Source of the DNA: Bradyrhizobium sp. SRS-191 | Lineage (GTDB): Bacteria > Pseudomonadota > Alphaproteobacteria > Rhizobiales > Xanthobacteraceae | NCBI RefSeq assembly: GCF_024586915.1 | Contig: NZ_JANBVS010000001.1 | Span: 186,001-250,000, forward strand | Direction: 5' to 3' | Length of the DNA stretch: 64,000 nt | Shown: positions 18,189 through 26,930 of the stretch, one piece after another | Layout of the letters: each line of letters starts with the position of its first letter | How positions within the stretch are numbered: the first letter of the stretch is position 1 | Notes under the pieces: model-generated | What the model saw: only the letters and a program-made list of their open reading frames with translations | Told to the model about the DNA's origin: nothing | Databases searched by the model: none | Made by a program: the position numbers and the translations under genes

Positions 18189-18263
18189 CGTCATTGCGAG
18201 CACAGCGAAGCAATCCAGGGCGTCGATGGGACTCTGGATTGCTTCGCTGCGCTCGCAATGACG
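18189..18263. repeat. 75-base extragenic palindrome of the CGTCATTGCGAGC type
   Basis: The ends CGTCATTGCGAGC and GCTCGCAATGACG are perfect inverted copies. The arms continue through AGCGAAGCAATCCAG and CTGGATTGCTTCGCTG around a central loop, giving a nearly complete cruciform. Repeats with this core sequence are, from memory, widespread in several bacterial groups including Bradyrhizobium. It lies 24 bases after the stop of the minus-strand GGDEF-like gene. Confidence 0.8.
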
Positions 18264-18286
18264 GTGAGAGAGCGTGCCTCGCAAAC

Positions 18287-19519
18287 TCACGACGCCGCGC
18301 GCTGGGCCTCGCCGTAGACGCGGGCCAGCAGCGTGCGCGCCGTGTCATTGGGCTGCAGCGCCGCGACCGTGATCGCGGGCTCGCTGCGGGTGTCGCGCTT
18401 GCCGTGCGAGGTGTGGCGCATCACGCTGGAGAGGCGGCGGGCGATGGCGTGGGCGGAGCGCAAATCGGTCTCGGCGAACACGACGACGACCGAGCCGTTG
18501 TCCTCGTGGGTGCCGAAATCCATCCGTCGCATCAGGCGGCTGATGATGCGGGCACCGTCATATTGCGCGCGCGGATTGACCGGATCAAAAGCGAAGCGGG
18601 CCACCGCGAGGCTGCCGCCGCTTTTCTGGGTCTGGCTCACTGCCGTGGCGAAGTCGCGCGCGAAGGCGTTGCGGGTGAGGAGGCCGGTCTGCGGGTCGAG
18701 CATGCCGCCGGCTTCGATGGCGCGCAGGGTGCGGTTGAGGCGGTTCTCGAAGGCATGCTGCCGGATCAGCGGCAAGGCATGCGCCGCGATGCGCTGCGGA
18801 TCGCCGGCGATGATCTCGAGATTGGCGAGCTCCTGCAGCGGCGCCGGCTGGTTGGCGGTGACGACGACGCCGAGATTGCGGAAGCGGGTGTCCTCGGCGA
18901 GCACGGCGAGGAACGCATCGACCACGCGCGGCGAAAACCCTTCGCCGAGCACGATGCCGTCGATGTCGCGGCTCGACAGATGCTTCGCCGCGGCCTCGAT
19001 ACTGAGCGCGCCGACGACGGCCATGCGCTCGCCGAGCGCGACCGACAGGCCGGGCAACGACGTGCCGCGGCCGAGCAGCAGCACCGTTGCGTCATTGAGC
19101 GGATCGGTGTCGGGCAACGTCGCATCCGGCGTCTTCTTCTCGTCGAGGCGACGAAGAACCGTCGTGTGCAACGTGCGGACGCGCAGCGCGGCACGCAGGC
19201 GCGCTAGCAGGCGCTCATGGTTGTCGCTGCCGTGCAGGGGGATGGCGTTGTCGGGCAGGGCGGCGTCGCCCGGCGCGATCGCGATCATCGGGATATAGGG
19301 CTTGCGCGCGCTGACATGGCGCGACAGCGTCGCGATATCTGACGCTTCAGCGTCCTCCATCACCGCGAGCACGGCTGCCGGTTGAACCCGGGAGATCGCG
19401 CCGGCCGCATCCGCCCAGCGGGCTTCGGTGGTCGGGAGAATTTGCGCCGCTGCGAGAGCCGCCGTCAGCGAAGGCCGCGTGGACTTGGAAACGATGAGGA
19501 GCGGGCCTTGTTGGGACAT
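18287..19519 (-). CDS. Receiver-like protein with a degenerate GGDEF domain
   Basis: The 410-residue product has two receiver-like alpha/beta segments (about 5-115 and 140-260) and then a C-terminal domain opening MLDPQTGLLTRNAF, the typical start of a GGDEF domain. Where the active site should read GGDEF/GGEEF the sequence is THEDNGSVVVVF, so the metal- and GTP-handling acidic pair is absent and cyclase activity is not expected. The first receiver-like domain also lacks a clear phospho-Asp context. The layout recalls PleD and PopA, where inactive GGDEF domains sense c-di-GMP. It starts at the ATG at 19519, 113 bases after the AMP-binding-like gene on the same strand. Confidence 0.7.
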   Translation of the reverse strand: MSQQGPLLIVSKSTRPSLTAALAAAQILPTTEARWADAAGAISRVQPAAVLAVMEDAEASDIATLSRHVSARKPYIPMIAIAPGDAALPDNAIPLHGSDNHERLLARLRAALRVRTLHTTVLRRLDEKKTPDATLPDTDPLNDATVLLLGRGTSLPGLSVALGERMAVVGALSIEAAAKHLSSRDIDGIVLGEGFSPRVVDAFLAVLAEDTRFRNLGVVVTANQPAPLQELANLEIIAGDPQRIAAHALPLIRQHAFENRLNRTLRAIEAGGMLDPQTGLLTRNAFARDFATAVSQTQKSGGSLAVARFAFDPVNPRAQYDGARIISRLMRRMDFGTHEDNGSVVVVFAETDLRSAHAIARRLSSVMRHTSHGKRDTRSEPAITVAALQPNDTARTLLARVYGEAQRAAS

Positions 19520-19632
19520 CCAGGGAAACTCAGGATACGCTGACGATACGTCGCGATCCTAGGTGCCTCCCGTTAACGCGGCGTCAACACTGTTCCGAAC
19601 ACGCCGCTTCCGCATTCGTCCGGACGGCAGCT

Positions 19633-21141
19633 TCAGCCGCCCGAACTGGCACGGTCGCGGAAGGCCTCGACCATCAACGGATTGAGGCCGAGTTCGGCCA
19701 GCGCCTCGCGGGCGCGCGCGTTGTCCATCGCGCGTCCTGCCAGCCGATGCCCGCTGAGCCGGTCGGGCAGCGCGGTGAGCAGCGCGCCCTGGCCGAGCCG
19801 GCGCGACCATTCATGCAGGTCCTGCGCGAGGAAGCGATAGCCGCCCACGGCCATCACGCCGGCGGGGGGCGCGGTGATCGAGATGGTGTCGTGGGCGCGG
19901 TCGAGCCGGACGGCATATTCGGTGTCGACGAAATCGCGCGCCGGCGCGGGCATCAGCGAGTCGCTCGGGGGCGGCGGCGGCGCATAGGCGGCCAGGACGA
20001 CCATGGGACCACGCAGGCCGAGCGTGCCTTTCGGCGTCACCAGGATCTCGCCGGCGATCGACGATCCCGGCTGCTCGCGCGGCGCGCCCTGTCGGCCGGG
20101 CTTGACCGGACCAGGGCTGCCATCGGCGCCGGTGCGGCGCACGGCGAACAGGCCGGCTTCGCCGAACAGATAGACATCGGTGAGCTCGATGTCGCGCGTC
20201 TTCCATGCCGGGCTCGATGCCACCTGCTCGGGGGCGCGCCACATGCCGAGCACGTAGCGCAGGTTCGGCAGCCGGGATGCGAGGTCGCCTTCGTCGAGAC
20301 GCAAGGCGAGCTGCGCGGGGGCGACCAGCGTATCGCAGGCAAGCTCCGCGAGCTGCTGCTCGAGCGCATCGGCATCGAACGGGTGATGCAGCGCCAGCGT
20401 GCCGCCGGACAACAGCCAGGTGACGACGGAGGCAGCGAGGCCGGCAAAGGACGACGGCATGAAGGCCGACATCATGTTCACGCCTTGCGGCAGATCGCTT
20501 TCGAGCGACACGGCGAGCCCACCGGCGATCAGGCTGAGGTGAGTCCGCGGCACGGCACGGAAGCCGTCGGCGGTCACGTCGAACGAGACGATCGCGGCCT
20601 TGCGACCGTCAGGCATGATCCCGCGCGTCGAGCGGGACGGCTTGGCGATCGACTGGTCGAGCGAATACATGCCCTCCGGCAGGTCGGAGCCGAAGCCGCA
20701 GACATGGCGGATCGAGAACGCCTCGGCCGCTGCGTTCATTGCGAGATCGGAATGGATCACGCCGTCGATCTTCGACATCGTGACGATGGCGCGCGCGCTG
20801 GTGCGGTTCAGCGCCGCCACCAGCTCCGACTGACGCCACAACAGCGGGAATACGGCGACGACCAGCCCGGCGCGATGCGCGGCCAGAACCGTGAGCACGA
20901 ACTCGATCGTGTTGGGAAGTTGGACGGCGATCACGGAATGCGCGGGCAGGCCGGCGTCGATGAAGTGCGCGGCCAGCGCCGAGATCACGCGATCGGCTTC
21001 GGCATAGGTCAGGCGCATCGGAGGCCGGCCGGTGATGCGCTGCTTGTTGATCGGATCGATCAGCGCAACCGCATCCGGCTTGCGCGCCAGGATGCGTTGA
21101 AACAACGCGTCGAGCGTCGGCGACGTATTGGCCTGATTCAC
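19633..21141 (-). CDS. Degenerate AMP-binding (acyl-CoA synthetase-like) protein, probable pseudoenzyme
   Basis: The 502-residue product has the overall plan of the acyl/aryl-CoA synthetase family. LTYAEADRVISALAAHF and SVIAVQLPNTIEFVLTVLAA are present in the N-terminal domain, and GGYRFLAQDLHEW marks the small C-terminal domain. The ATP-binding loop, normally TSGTTGxPKG, reads SFDVTADGFRAVPRTH, with no Gly-rich loop and no Lys. The DTGD motif reads DTEY, and the usual C-terminal catalytic Lys is not evident. Adenylation is therefore doubtful. The GTG at 21141 (VNQANTSP) is my start; a TTG at 21177 is the alternative. It lies about 50 bases after the binding-protein gene and is probably co-transcribed. 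Confidence 0.7.
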   Translation of the reverse strand: MNQANTSPTLDALFQRILARKPDAVALIDPINKQRITGRPPMRLTYAEADRVISALAAHFIDAGLPAHSVIAVQLPNTIEFVLTVLAAHRAGLVVAVFPLLWRQSELVAALNRTSARAIVTMSKIDGVIHSDLAMNAAAEAFSIRHVCGFGSDLPEGMYSLDQSIAKPSRSTRGIMPDGRKAAIVSFDVTADGFRAVPRTHLSLIAGGLAVSLESDLPQGVNMMSAFMPSSFAGLAASVVTWLLSGGTLALHHPFDADALEQQLAELACDTLVAPAQLALRLDEGDLASRLPNLRYVLGMWRAPEQVASSPAWKTRDIELTDVYLFGEAGLFAVRRTGADGSPGPVKPGRQGAPREQPGSSIAGEILVTPKGTLGLRGPMVVLAAYAPPPPPSDSLMPAPARDFVDTEYAVRLDRAHDTISITAPPAGVMAVGGYRFLAQDLHEWSRRLGQGALLTALPDRLSGHRLAGRAMDNARAREALAELGLNPLMVEAFRDRASSGG

Positions 21142-21190
21142 CTGTTGCCCCGTACTTTCACGGATCCGGCCGACCAACTGCCCCGGTTGG

Positions 21191-23023
21191 TCATTTCGAT
21201 GCCGGCTCCGGCCGCTGCCACCAGCTCTCCGGGAGCGCTCCCGTCAAAGCTGTCCTCTTGGGCCGTTCTATACGATTCCACCGAGCGATCCATTCCTCGG
21301 CGGCATTGAGCACTGGAATAGCGTAGAACCCCGCCATCAGGGTACGGTCCAATGCGCGAACGGTCGAGATAAATTCCTTCCTGTCGCGGGCCCGCAACAG
21401 CGTGGCGATCATCGCGTCGACGGCTGGATCCTTGGCGCCCATGTAGTTCCGCGTCCCGGTCCGGTCGGCCGCCTCGCTGCCCCAATAGAAGGCCTGCTCA
21501 TTGCCGGGCGACAGCGACTGGTCCCATCGGTTCTGGATCATGTCGAACTCGAAGCTGAGGCGGCGCTGGTCGAACTGCACGGGATCGACGACTCTGATCG
21601 CCGCATTGATGCCGGCGCGCTTCAGACTGCCGGCATAGGCCAGCGCGATGCGTTCCTGGTCGCGCGTCGTGACCAGGATCTCGAAGGCGAGCGGCGCGTG
21701 CGTCGTCCGGTGCCGCAGCACCGTGCCGTCCAGGCCATAGCCGGCCTCGCCGAGCAGATCGAGCGCCGCCTTCAGCGCGCTGCGATCGCGCCCGGAGCCG
21801 TCGGTGAGGGGAAGACGATAGCTGCCGTCCATGATGTCGGCAGGGATCTGCGCGGCAAATGGCTCGAGCAGCTCACGCTCGGTTGCGTCGGCGGCGCGCC
21901 CATAGGCCGACAGCTCGGAGCCGGCGAAGTAGCCGCCGCTGCGCCGGTACAGGCCGAAGAAGTAGTTGCGATTGATCCACTCGAAGTCGAACAGCAAGGT
22001 CAGCGCCCGGCGTACCCTGATGTCGGCGAACACCGGACGGCGGGTGTTGAACACCAGGAACTGCGACGGCTGCGGCATCCCCGAGGTGAAGCTGTCCCGG
22101 ATGACCTCGCCATTGCGCGCGGCCGGAAAATCGTAGCCGTCGTGCCAGCGCAACGGTTCGGTCTCGACGCGAAAGTCGTACAGCCCGCGCTTGAAGGCCT
22201 CGAACTGCCCGTTCGACTCGCGATAATAATCCAGCCTGACCTCGTCGAAGTTCCACAATCCCCGGTTGATCGGCAGGTCGCGGCCCCAATAGTCGGGATT
22301 TCGGGTGAGGGTGACGCTCGCCCCCGGCCGCACGGCGGTGACGCGATAGGGTCCGGACCCGAGCGGAGCGGTCAGCGTGGTGTCCTCGAACGCCGCGGCG
22401 TCGGTGGCGTGCTTCGGCAGGATCGGCATCAGGCCGAGAATGAGCGGCAGCTCGCGATCTTCAGTGCCGCCGAAATCGAACCGGATGGTCAGGGGATCCA
22501 GCACCTCGGCCTTGGCGACCTTGCCGTAGAATTGCCGGTGGTTGGGGCGGCCGTGATCGCGCAGCAGCGCGAAGGAGAATGCGACGTCCTCGGCCTGGAC
22601 CGGATGGCCGTCGGCGAAGCGGGCGCGGGGATCCAGGCGAAAGGTGACATAGGTCCGCCGGTCGTCGGTCTCGACTCCGCGGGCCAGCAGCCCATACAGC
22701 GTGAAGGCTTCGTCATTGCCGCGCGCGAGCAGGCTTTCCACGACGTAGCCGCGAATTTGCTGCACTGCGACGCCGCGCACGATGAACGGATTGAGGCTAT
22801 CGAAGGTGCCGAGCAGTCCCCAGATCACGCGGCCCCCCTTGGGGGCCTGCGGATTGACGTAAGGCATGTGGTCGAAGTCCGGGGGCAGGGCCGGGGTGCC
22901 GTGCATCGCGATTGCCGCAGTTTCGGCAGCAATTGCGTTGGGAGTGTAGACCGGCAGCAACAGCGCCAGGACCACGGCGCCCCATCCCGCCACCGCGCTC
23001 AACATGCGCTGTAGCGTCAGCAT
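21191..23023 (-). CDS. YejA-like family 5 extracellular solute-binding protein
   Basis: The product of 610 residues has an N-terminal membrane/signal segment (VVLALLLPVYTPNAIAAE) and then the family 5 fold. FDHMPYVNPQAPKGGRVIW and GTFDSLNPFIVRG are close to YejA-type peptide-binding proteins, followed by ARFADGHPVQAEDVAFSF, a conserved segment of the oligopeptide-binding superfamily. It should bind peptides or peptide-like compounds in the periplasm. No permease or ATPase gene is adjacent, so it either serves a transporter encoded elsewhere or has another role. The ATG at 23023 is preferred over a GTG at 23056. Confidence 0.85.
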   Translation of the reverse strand: MLTLQRMLSAVAGWGAVVLALLLPVYTPNAIAAETAAIAMHGTPALPPDFDHMPYVNPQAPKGGRVIWGLLGTFDSLNPFIVRGVAVQQIRGYVVESLLARGNDEAFTLYGLLARGVETDDRRTYVTFRLDPRARFADGHPVQAEDVAFSFALLRDHGRPNHRQFYGKVAKAEVLDPLTIRFDFGGTEDRELPLILGLMPILPKHATDAAAFEDTTLTAPLGSGPYRVTAVRPGASVTLTRNPDYWGRDLPINRGLWNFDEVRLDYYRESNGQFEAFKRGLYDFRVETEPLRWHDGYDFPAARNGEVIRDSFTSGMPQPSQFLVFNTRRPVFADIRVRRALTLLFDFEWINRNYFFGLYRRSGGYFAGSELSAYGRAADATERELLEPFAAQIPADIMDGSYRLPLTDGSGRDRSALKAALDLLGEAGYGLDGTVLRHRTTHAPLAFEILVTTRDQERIALAYAGSLKRAGINAAIRVVDPVQFDQRRLSFEFDMIQNRWDQSLSPGNEQAFYWGSEAADRTGTRNYMGAKDPAVDAMIATLLRARDRKEFISTVRALDRTLMAGFYAIPVLNAAEEWIARWNRIERPKRTALTGALPESWWQRPEPASK

Positions 23024-23278
23024 CGGGGCGCAAGCATTTGATTCGGAACAGGCCACGAAAGGCTTTTACCACAGGCTCGCCCGCGCTAGACCGCCGCCCG
23101 GACACGGTCCCGCGGCATTGATTCTTCCGCGCACCGCGTTATGAAAGCGGGCGATTGAGTTACGGCGGCAACGCCTGTCACTTAACCGCCTCATTTCCTG
23201 AGGAGACAGCCGCTTCGACGGCTTGGTGTGGCGCCTTTGGCGGTCTCGGGCGCTGCCGTTCAGAAAGGGTTTTCCGCA

Positions 23279-24058
23279 ATGAATTTCCGTGACTTGGCCT
23301 CGTCGGTTGGGCCGCGTGGGCGGCTCGTCGCCCTGCTGGCTGTCACCGCGCTGGCCGTTTCCTTTGCTTCGGAGGCGCAGGCGCAGGCTCAGCCGCCCGC
23401 AGCGCCGAAGGCAAAGGCTCCGGCTGCTGCTCCCAAAGCTCCCGCTCCCGCCGCACCCGCGGCCGGCGCTCCTCCCGCCGCCGGCCAGCAGGCCCAGGCA
23501 CAGGCGGCGGAGATGCCGCAGCTGATCTATGCGCCCTGGACCAAGTTCTGCCTGAAGGGCCAGGACGCCAACGCTAAGCAGGTCTGCTTCATCGGCAAGG
23601 ACGGCCGCATCGAGTCCGGTCAGCCGGTGGTGGCTGCCGTGATCATCGAGCCGGAAGGCGAGCCGAAGAAGATCCTGCGCGTGACGCTGCCGCTCGGCAT
23701 GCAGCTGCAGCCCGGCACCCGCATCGTGGTCGACAACAACCAGGCGCTGCAGAGCGGCTACGTGATCTGCTTCCAGAACGGCTGCATGTCGGACTACGAA
23801 GCGACTCCGGATTTCCTGGCCAGCCTGAAGAAGGGCCAGAACCTGTACGTCCAGGCGATCAACTCGAACGGCACGGCGCTGACCCTGCCGCTGCCGCTGC
23901 AGGAAGGCGCCAGCAGCTTCGCCAAGGCCTATGACGGCCCGCCGACCGATCCGAAGGAGTTCGAGAAGACCCAGCAGAAGCTGCAGGAAGAGCTGCAGAA
24001 GCGCGCCGAGGAGCAGCGCAAGAAGCTGGAGCAGACCCAGCCGCCGGCGAAGCAGTAA
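23279..24058 (+). CDS. Invasion-associated locus B (IalB) family periplasmic protein
   Basis: The 259-residue product has a signal peptide (LVALLAVTALAVSFASEAQA), a Lys/Ala/Pro-rich linker to about residue 75, and an IalB domain (YAPWTKFCLKG, VCFIGKDGRIESGQP, LPLGMQLQPGTRIVVDN, CFQNGCMSDYEAT). Four cysteines are placed for two disulfides. The C-terminus (from about 220) is a charged Glu/Lys/Gln helix. IalB was named for a Bartonella invasion locus, but relatives are common in non-pathogenic Rhizobiales and their molecular role is unclear. The ATG at 23279 gives a clean signal peptide. Confidence 0.9.
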   Translation: MNFRDLASSVGPRGRLVALLAVTALAVSFASEAQAQAQPPAAPKAKAPAAAPKAPAPAAPAAGAPPAAGQQAQAQAAEMPQLIYAPWTKFCLKGQDANAKQVCFIGKDGRIESGQPVVAAVIIEPEGEPKKILRVTLPLGMQLQPGTRIVVDNNQALQSGYVICFQNGCMSDYEATPDFLASLKKGQNLYVQAINSNGTALTLPLPLQEGASSFAKAYDGPPTDPKEFEKTQQKLQEELQKRAEEQRKKLEQTQPPAKQ

Positions 24059-24080
24059 GGCCAGCCCGGCACGTTACGAA

Positions 24081-24116
24081 AACAAAAGGCGCTCCGGTCG
24101 GAGCGCCTTTTTTGTT
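24081..24116. terminator. Bidirectional intrinsic terminator after the IalB gene
   Basis: The stem AAGGCGCTCC / GGAGCGCCTT encloses GGTC and is flanked by an A-rich stretch on the left (AAAACAAAA) and TTTTTTGTT on the right. It lies about 30 bases after the IalB stop and can also serve hspQ, which ends 75 bases further on the other strand. Confidence 0.9.
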
Positions 24117-24189
24117 GGATCGGCCGATATGCCGGGAGGCTCGGCTTCCTCGTGCGTGAACGCAGGCGAGGGGGCGCCGCGCGAGACCG

Positions 24190-24522
24190 TCAGTTCAGCA
24201 GCGGATTGCGCGGACGATAGCCGCCGGACTTGTCCTTGATGAAGATCTCCGCAACCTGGGAGTGCCGGATCGGCTCGCCGGACTCGTCGGGAACGAGGTT
24301 CTGTTCCGACACATAGGCGACGTATTCGGAATCCGCATTCTCGGCCAGCAAGTGATAGAACGGCTGGTCCTTGTGCGGCCGGACATCCTCAGGGATCGAG
24401 AGCCACCATTCCTCGGTGTTGTTGAACTCAGGGTCGATGTCGAAGATCACGCCCCGGAACGAGAACACCCGATGCCGGACGATCTGGCCGATCTGAAACT
24501 TGGCAGTTCGCGCTTTGATCAT
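24190..24522 (-). CDS. hspQ: Heat shock protein HspQ
   Basis: The 110-residue product matches HspQ (YccV-like, hemimethylated-DNA-binding fold). It has KFQIGQIVRHRVFSFRGVIFDI near the N-terminus, then EEWWLSIP and QPFYHLLAENADSEYVAYVS, with SEQNLVPDESGEPIRHSQV as the later signature. In Escherichia coli HspQ is a specificity-enhancing factor for Lon. The usual length is 100-110 residues. The start is the ATG at 24522, and no other start fits. Confidence 0.93.
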   Translation of the reverse strand: MIKARTAKFQIGQIVRHRVFSFRGVIFDIDPEFNNTEEWWLSIPEDVRPHKDQPFYHLLAENADSEYVAYVSEQNLVPDESGEPIRHSQVAEIFIKDKSGGYRPRNPLLN

Positions 24523-24653
24523 CAGAGTCGAATAGACCAGGATTGAGGCCGATGCTAGTGCCCGGGGGGCGGATTTAATCTAGACATTCCCGAATCGCGC
24601 GGTGCCGCGCGCCCCCGCAGCCCCGGCCCGCAACGGGTCATTCGCAAAGACCA

Positions 24654-25607
24654 ATGCTCGACATTCTCAATCTGGCCTTGCCGTATTTCGGCGTCGTTTT
24701 CATAGGGTTCGCTTGCGGTAAATGGAAGAAGCTGCCCGAGGCCGGGCTGTCCTGGATGAACTTCTTCCTGCTCTACGTGTCGCTGCCGGCCTTGATGTTC
24801 AACCTCATTGCCCGCACGCCGTTCACCGAGCTGAGCAACCCTCCCTTTCTGGTTGCAACGACGCTCGCGACCATGCTGACGTTCACCCTGGCGCTCGTGC
24901 TCGGCAAGCTGATCGGCCGGCTGTCGCTGCGCGAAGCGACCATGGCCGGCCTTGCAGGCGGCTACGGCAATATCGGCTATATGGGGCCGGGGCTCGCGCT
25001 GTCCGTGCTCGGCGCCAAGGCGGCGGCGCCGACGGCGCTGATCTTCTGCTGCGACAGCATCTTCCTGTTTTCGATCGTTCCGCTGCTGGTGGAGCTGACC
25101 GAGCGGGATCACGCCTCGCTGGCGCATGCGCTGCGCACGGTGCTGCAGCAGATCCTGCGCAACCCGCTCATCATGGCCACGGCTGCCGGCATCCTCGCCG
25201 CGGCGTTGCAGTTCCATCCGCCGACCGTGCTCGATCGGACATTGCAGTTCCTGCAGAATGCGGCGGCGCCGACGGCGCTGTTTGCGTTGGGCGTGACGGT
25301 GGCGCTGCGTCCGTTCGAGCGGCTGCCCTGGGAGGTGCCGGTGCTCACGGTGGTGAAGCTCGCGATCCACCCGCTGATCTCGTTCGGCCTGATGCTGCTG
25401 TTTGGACCGTTCGCGGAGCCCTGGGCGGCGACTGCGGTGCTGATGGCGGCGTTGCCCCCCGCGCTCAATGTGTTCGTGATCGCGCGCCAGCACGACAGCT
25501 GGATCGAGCCCGCGTCGTCGGCGGTGCTGATCGGCACCTTCGCTTCGGTCGTGACGCTGACCAGCGTGATGTGGCTGATCCAGAGCGGCCGCCTGGTGTT
25601 TCCCTGA
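24654..25607 (+). CDS. AEC family (auxin-efflux-carrier-like) transporter
   Basis: The 317-residue product has about ten membrane helices in two inverted halves. The first half carries GGYGNIGYMGPGLALSVLG, with the Asn-Gly crossover region typical of the family, and the second half carries ALPPALNVFVIARQHD. Members export or import organic acids such as malate and malonate; the bacterial proteins are not generally auxin carriers. No regulator or metabolic gene is adjacent to define the substrate. Start is the ATG at 24654, at once followed by a helix. Confidence 0.9.
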   Translation: MLDILNLALPYFGVVFIGFACGKWKKLPEAGLSWMNFFLLYVSLPALMFNLIARTPFTELSNPPFLVATTLATMLTFTLALVLGKLIGRLSLREATMAGLAGGYGNIGYMGPGLALSVLGAKAAAPTALIFCCDSIFLFSIVPLLVELTERDHASLAHALRTVLQQILRNPLIMATAAGILAAALQFHPPTVLDRTLQFLQNAAAPTALFALGVTVALRPFERLPWEVPVLTVVKLAIHPLISFGLMLLFGPFAEPWAATAVLMAALPPALNVFVIARQHDSWIEPASSAVLIGTFASVVTLTSVMWLIQSGRLVFP

Positions 25608-25613
25608 TCGCGC

Positions 25614-26813
25614 TCAGCCGGCGCGGCGCGAGCTCCGCCAGGAGGGCGCCAAGCCCTCGCGCATCGCCAGCCGCCGCAGCGGACCTATGCCACCCATCAG
25701 GTGCATGCCGACCGCGCGCAGCGACTGCATCGGCAGGAGATCGCTGAGCAGCGAGCGATTGGCGACATCGATAGCGAACGTTCGGCTCAGGATGTCGGCG
25801 CGGCGCGCCGCGCCATAGCGCGAGATCACCTGGGATGCGCCGAGATCCTCGCCGGCCGCCTTGGCCTTGCGCACGACGTCGGCGACGTCGATGCCGTCGC
25901 GCAGACCGAGATTCAGGCCCTGCGCGCCGATCGGCGGCACGACATGGGCGGCCTCGCCGATCAGGGCGATGCGGTTCTGCGCGTAGCGCTGCGGCCGCTC
26001 GATCGCGAGCGGAAATACATGACGCCCCGGCTCGACATGCACACGGCCGAAGATCGAATGCGACTGCCGCTCGGCGGCGGCAGACAGTTCGTCGTCATCG
26101 AGCGCGGAGAGCCGCTCGGCTTCCTTGGGCGCAGCGACCCAGACGACGCTGGAGCGGTCGCCGGGCAGCGGCACGAACACGCACGGGCCGTGCGGAGTAT
26201 GGAATTCCGTCGAGACGTTGTGGTGCGGCCGCGCATGGGTGATGTTGAAGGTGAGCGCGGACTGCTGCAGCGCGCGACGGCTGACGCCGATCCCGGCGGC
26301 CTCGCGACAGAGCGAATGCCGGCCATCGGCGCCGACGACGAGCTGCGCCGTCAGCACGCGGCCCGATCCGGTGGTGACGGTCACCGCCTCGGCGTCGCTG
26401 CGGACACTCTCGGCGTCTTCGGCAATCCGCGTCAGCTCGGCGAGCTCGCCGGCGCGCCGTTCCAGCGCCTCGACCAGGATCGCATTGGCGATGTTGTAGC
26501 CGAACACCTCGAGCCCGATTTCGTCGGCGACGAAGCGCACTTCAGGGGCTCGGATCAGCCGGCCGGTATCGTCGACCAGCCGCATCGTCTTCAAGCCGGC
26601 GGCGCGATCGCGGCACGAGGACCAGACACCGAGCTCGTCGAGGAAGTCGACGGAGCCGCCGAGCAGGGCGGTGGTGCGGTTGTCGGCATACGGGGCCTGG
26701 CGGGCGACGAGCGCCGTCCGGGCGCCGGTTTGTGACAGGGCGAGGGCAGCTGCAAGGCCCGCCGGACCGCCGCCGACGACGATGACATCGAAGCTGGTGT
26801 CTGTGTTGGTCAT
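25614..26813 (-). CDS. UbiH/COQ6-family FAD-dependent hydroxylase (ubiquinone pathway)
   Basis: The 399-residue product is a class A flavoprotein monooxygenase. The dinucleotide-binding motif VVGGGPAGLAAALALSQTGA is at about residues 12-31, a DG-type motif VVGADGRHSLCREAAG at about 158-173, and the second FAD motif ALIGEAAHVVPPIGAQGLNLGL at about 276-297 with Glu in place of the common Asp. UbiH, UbiF and UbiI members hydroxylate the ubiquinone ring; which position is modified here cannot be told. The ATG at 26813 (MTNTDTSF) sits just before the first strand. It ends six bases from the convergent AEC gene. Confidence 0.85.
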   Translation of the reverse strand: MTNTDTSFDVIVVGGGPAGLAAALALSQTGARTALVARQAPYADNRTTALLGGSVDFLDELGVWSSCRDRAAGLKTMRLVDDTGRLIRAPEVRFVADEIGLEVFGYNIANAILVEALERRAGELAELTRIAEDAESVRSDAEAVTVTTGSGRVLTAQLVVGADGRHSLCREAAGIGVSRRALQQSALTFNITHARPHHNVSTEFHTPHGPCVFVPLPGDRSSVVWVAAPKEAERLSALDDDELSAAAERQSHSIFGRVHVEPGRHVFPLAIERPQRYAQNRIALIGEAAHVVPPIGAQGLNLGLRDGIDVADVVRKAKAAGEDLGASQVISRYGAARRADILSRTFAIDVANRSLLSDLLPMQSLRAVGMHLMGGIGPLRRLAMREGLAPSWRSSRRAG

Positions 26814-26930
26814 GGCGGAACATTTGACCTTCCCGCGGCCATTTTCAAGAGTGTTCCGCACGACTGCGCGGCGCATCGCCGCAAGCGACGATATGCAATT
26901 CGCTCCGATTCCTGGTAGCAGTGAGCCGGA

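Larger units (their letters stand above)
17894..18286. other. Gene-free stretch holding two different palindromic repeats
   Basis: This 393-base interval contains an inverted-repeat element at 18002-18148 and a 75-base palindrome at 18189-18263 (separate entries). The part from 17894 to 18001 probably carries the promoter of the small minus-strand gene. No ORF with normal codon bias is present. Confidence 0.6.
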
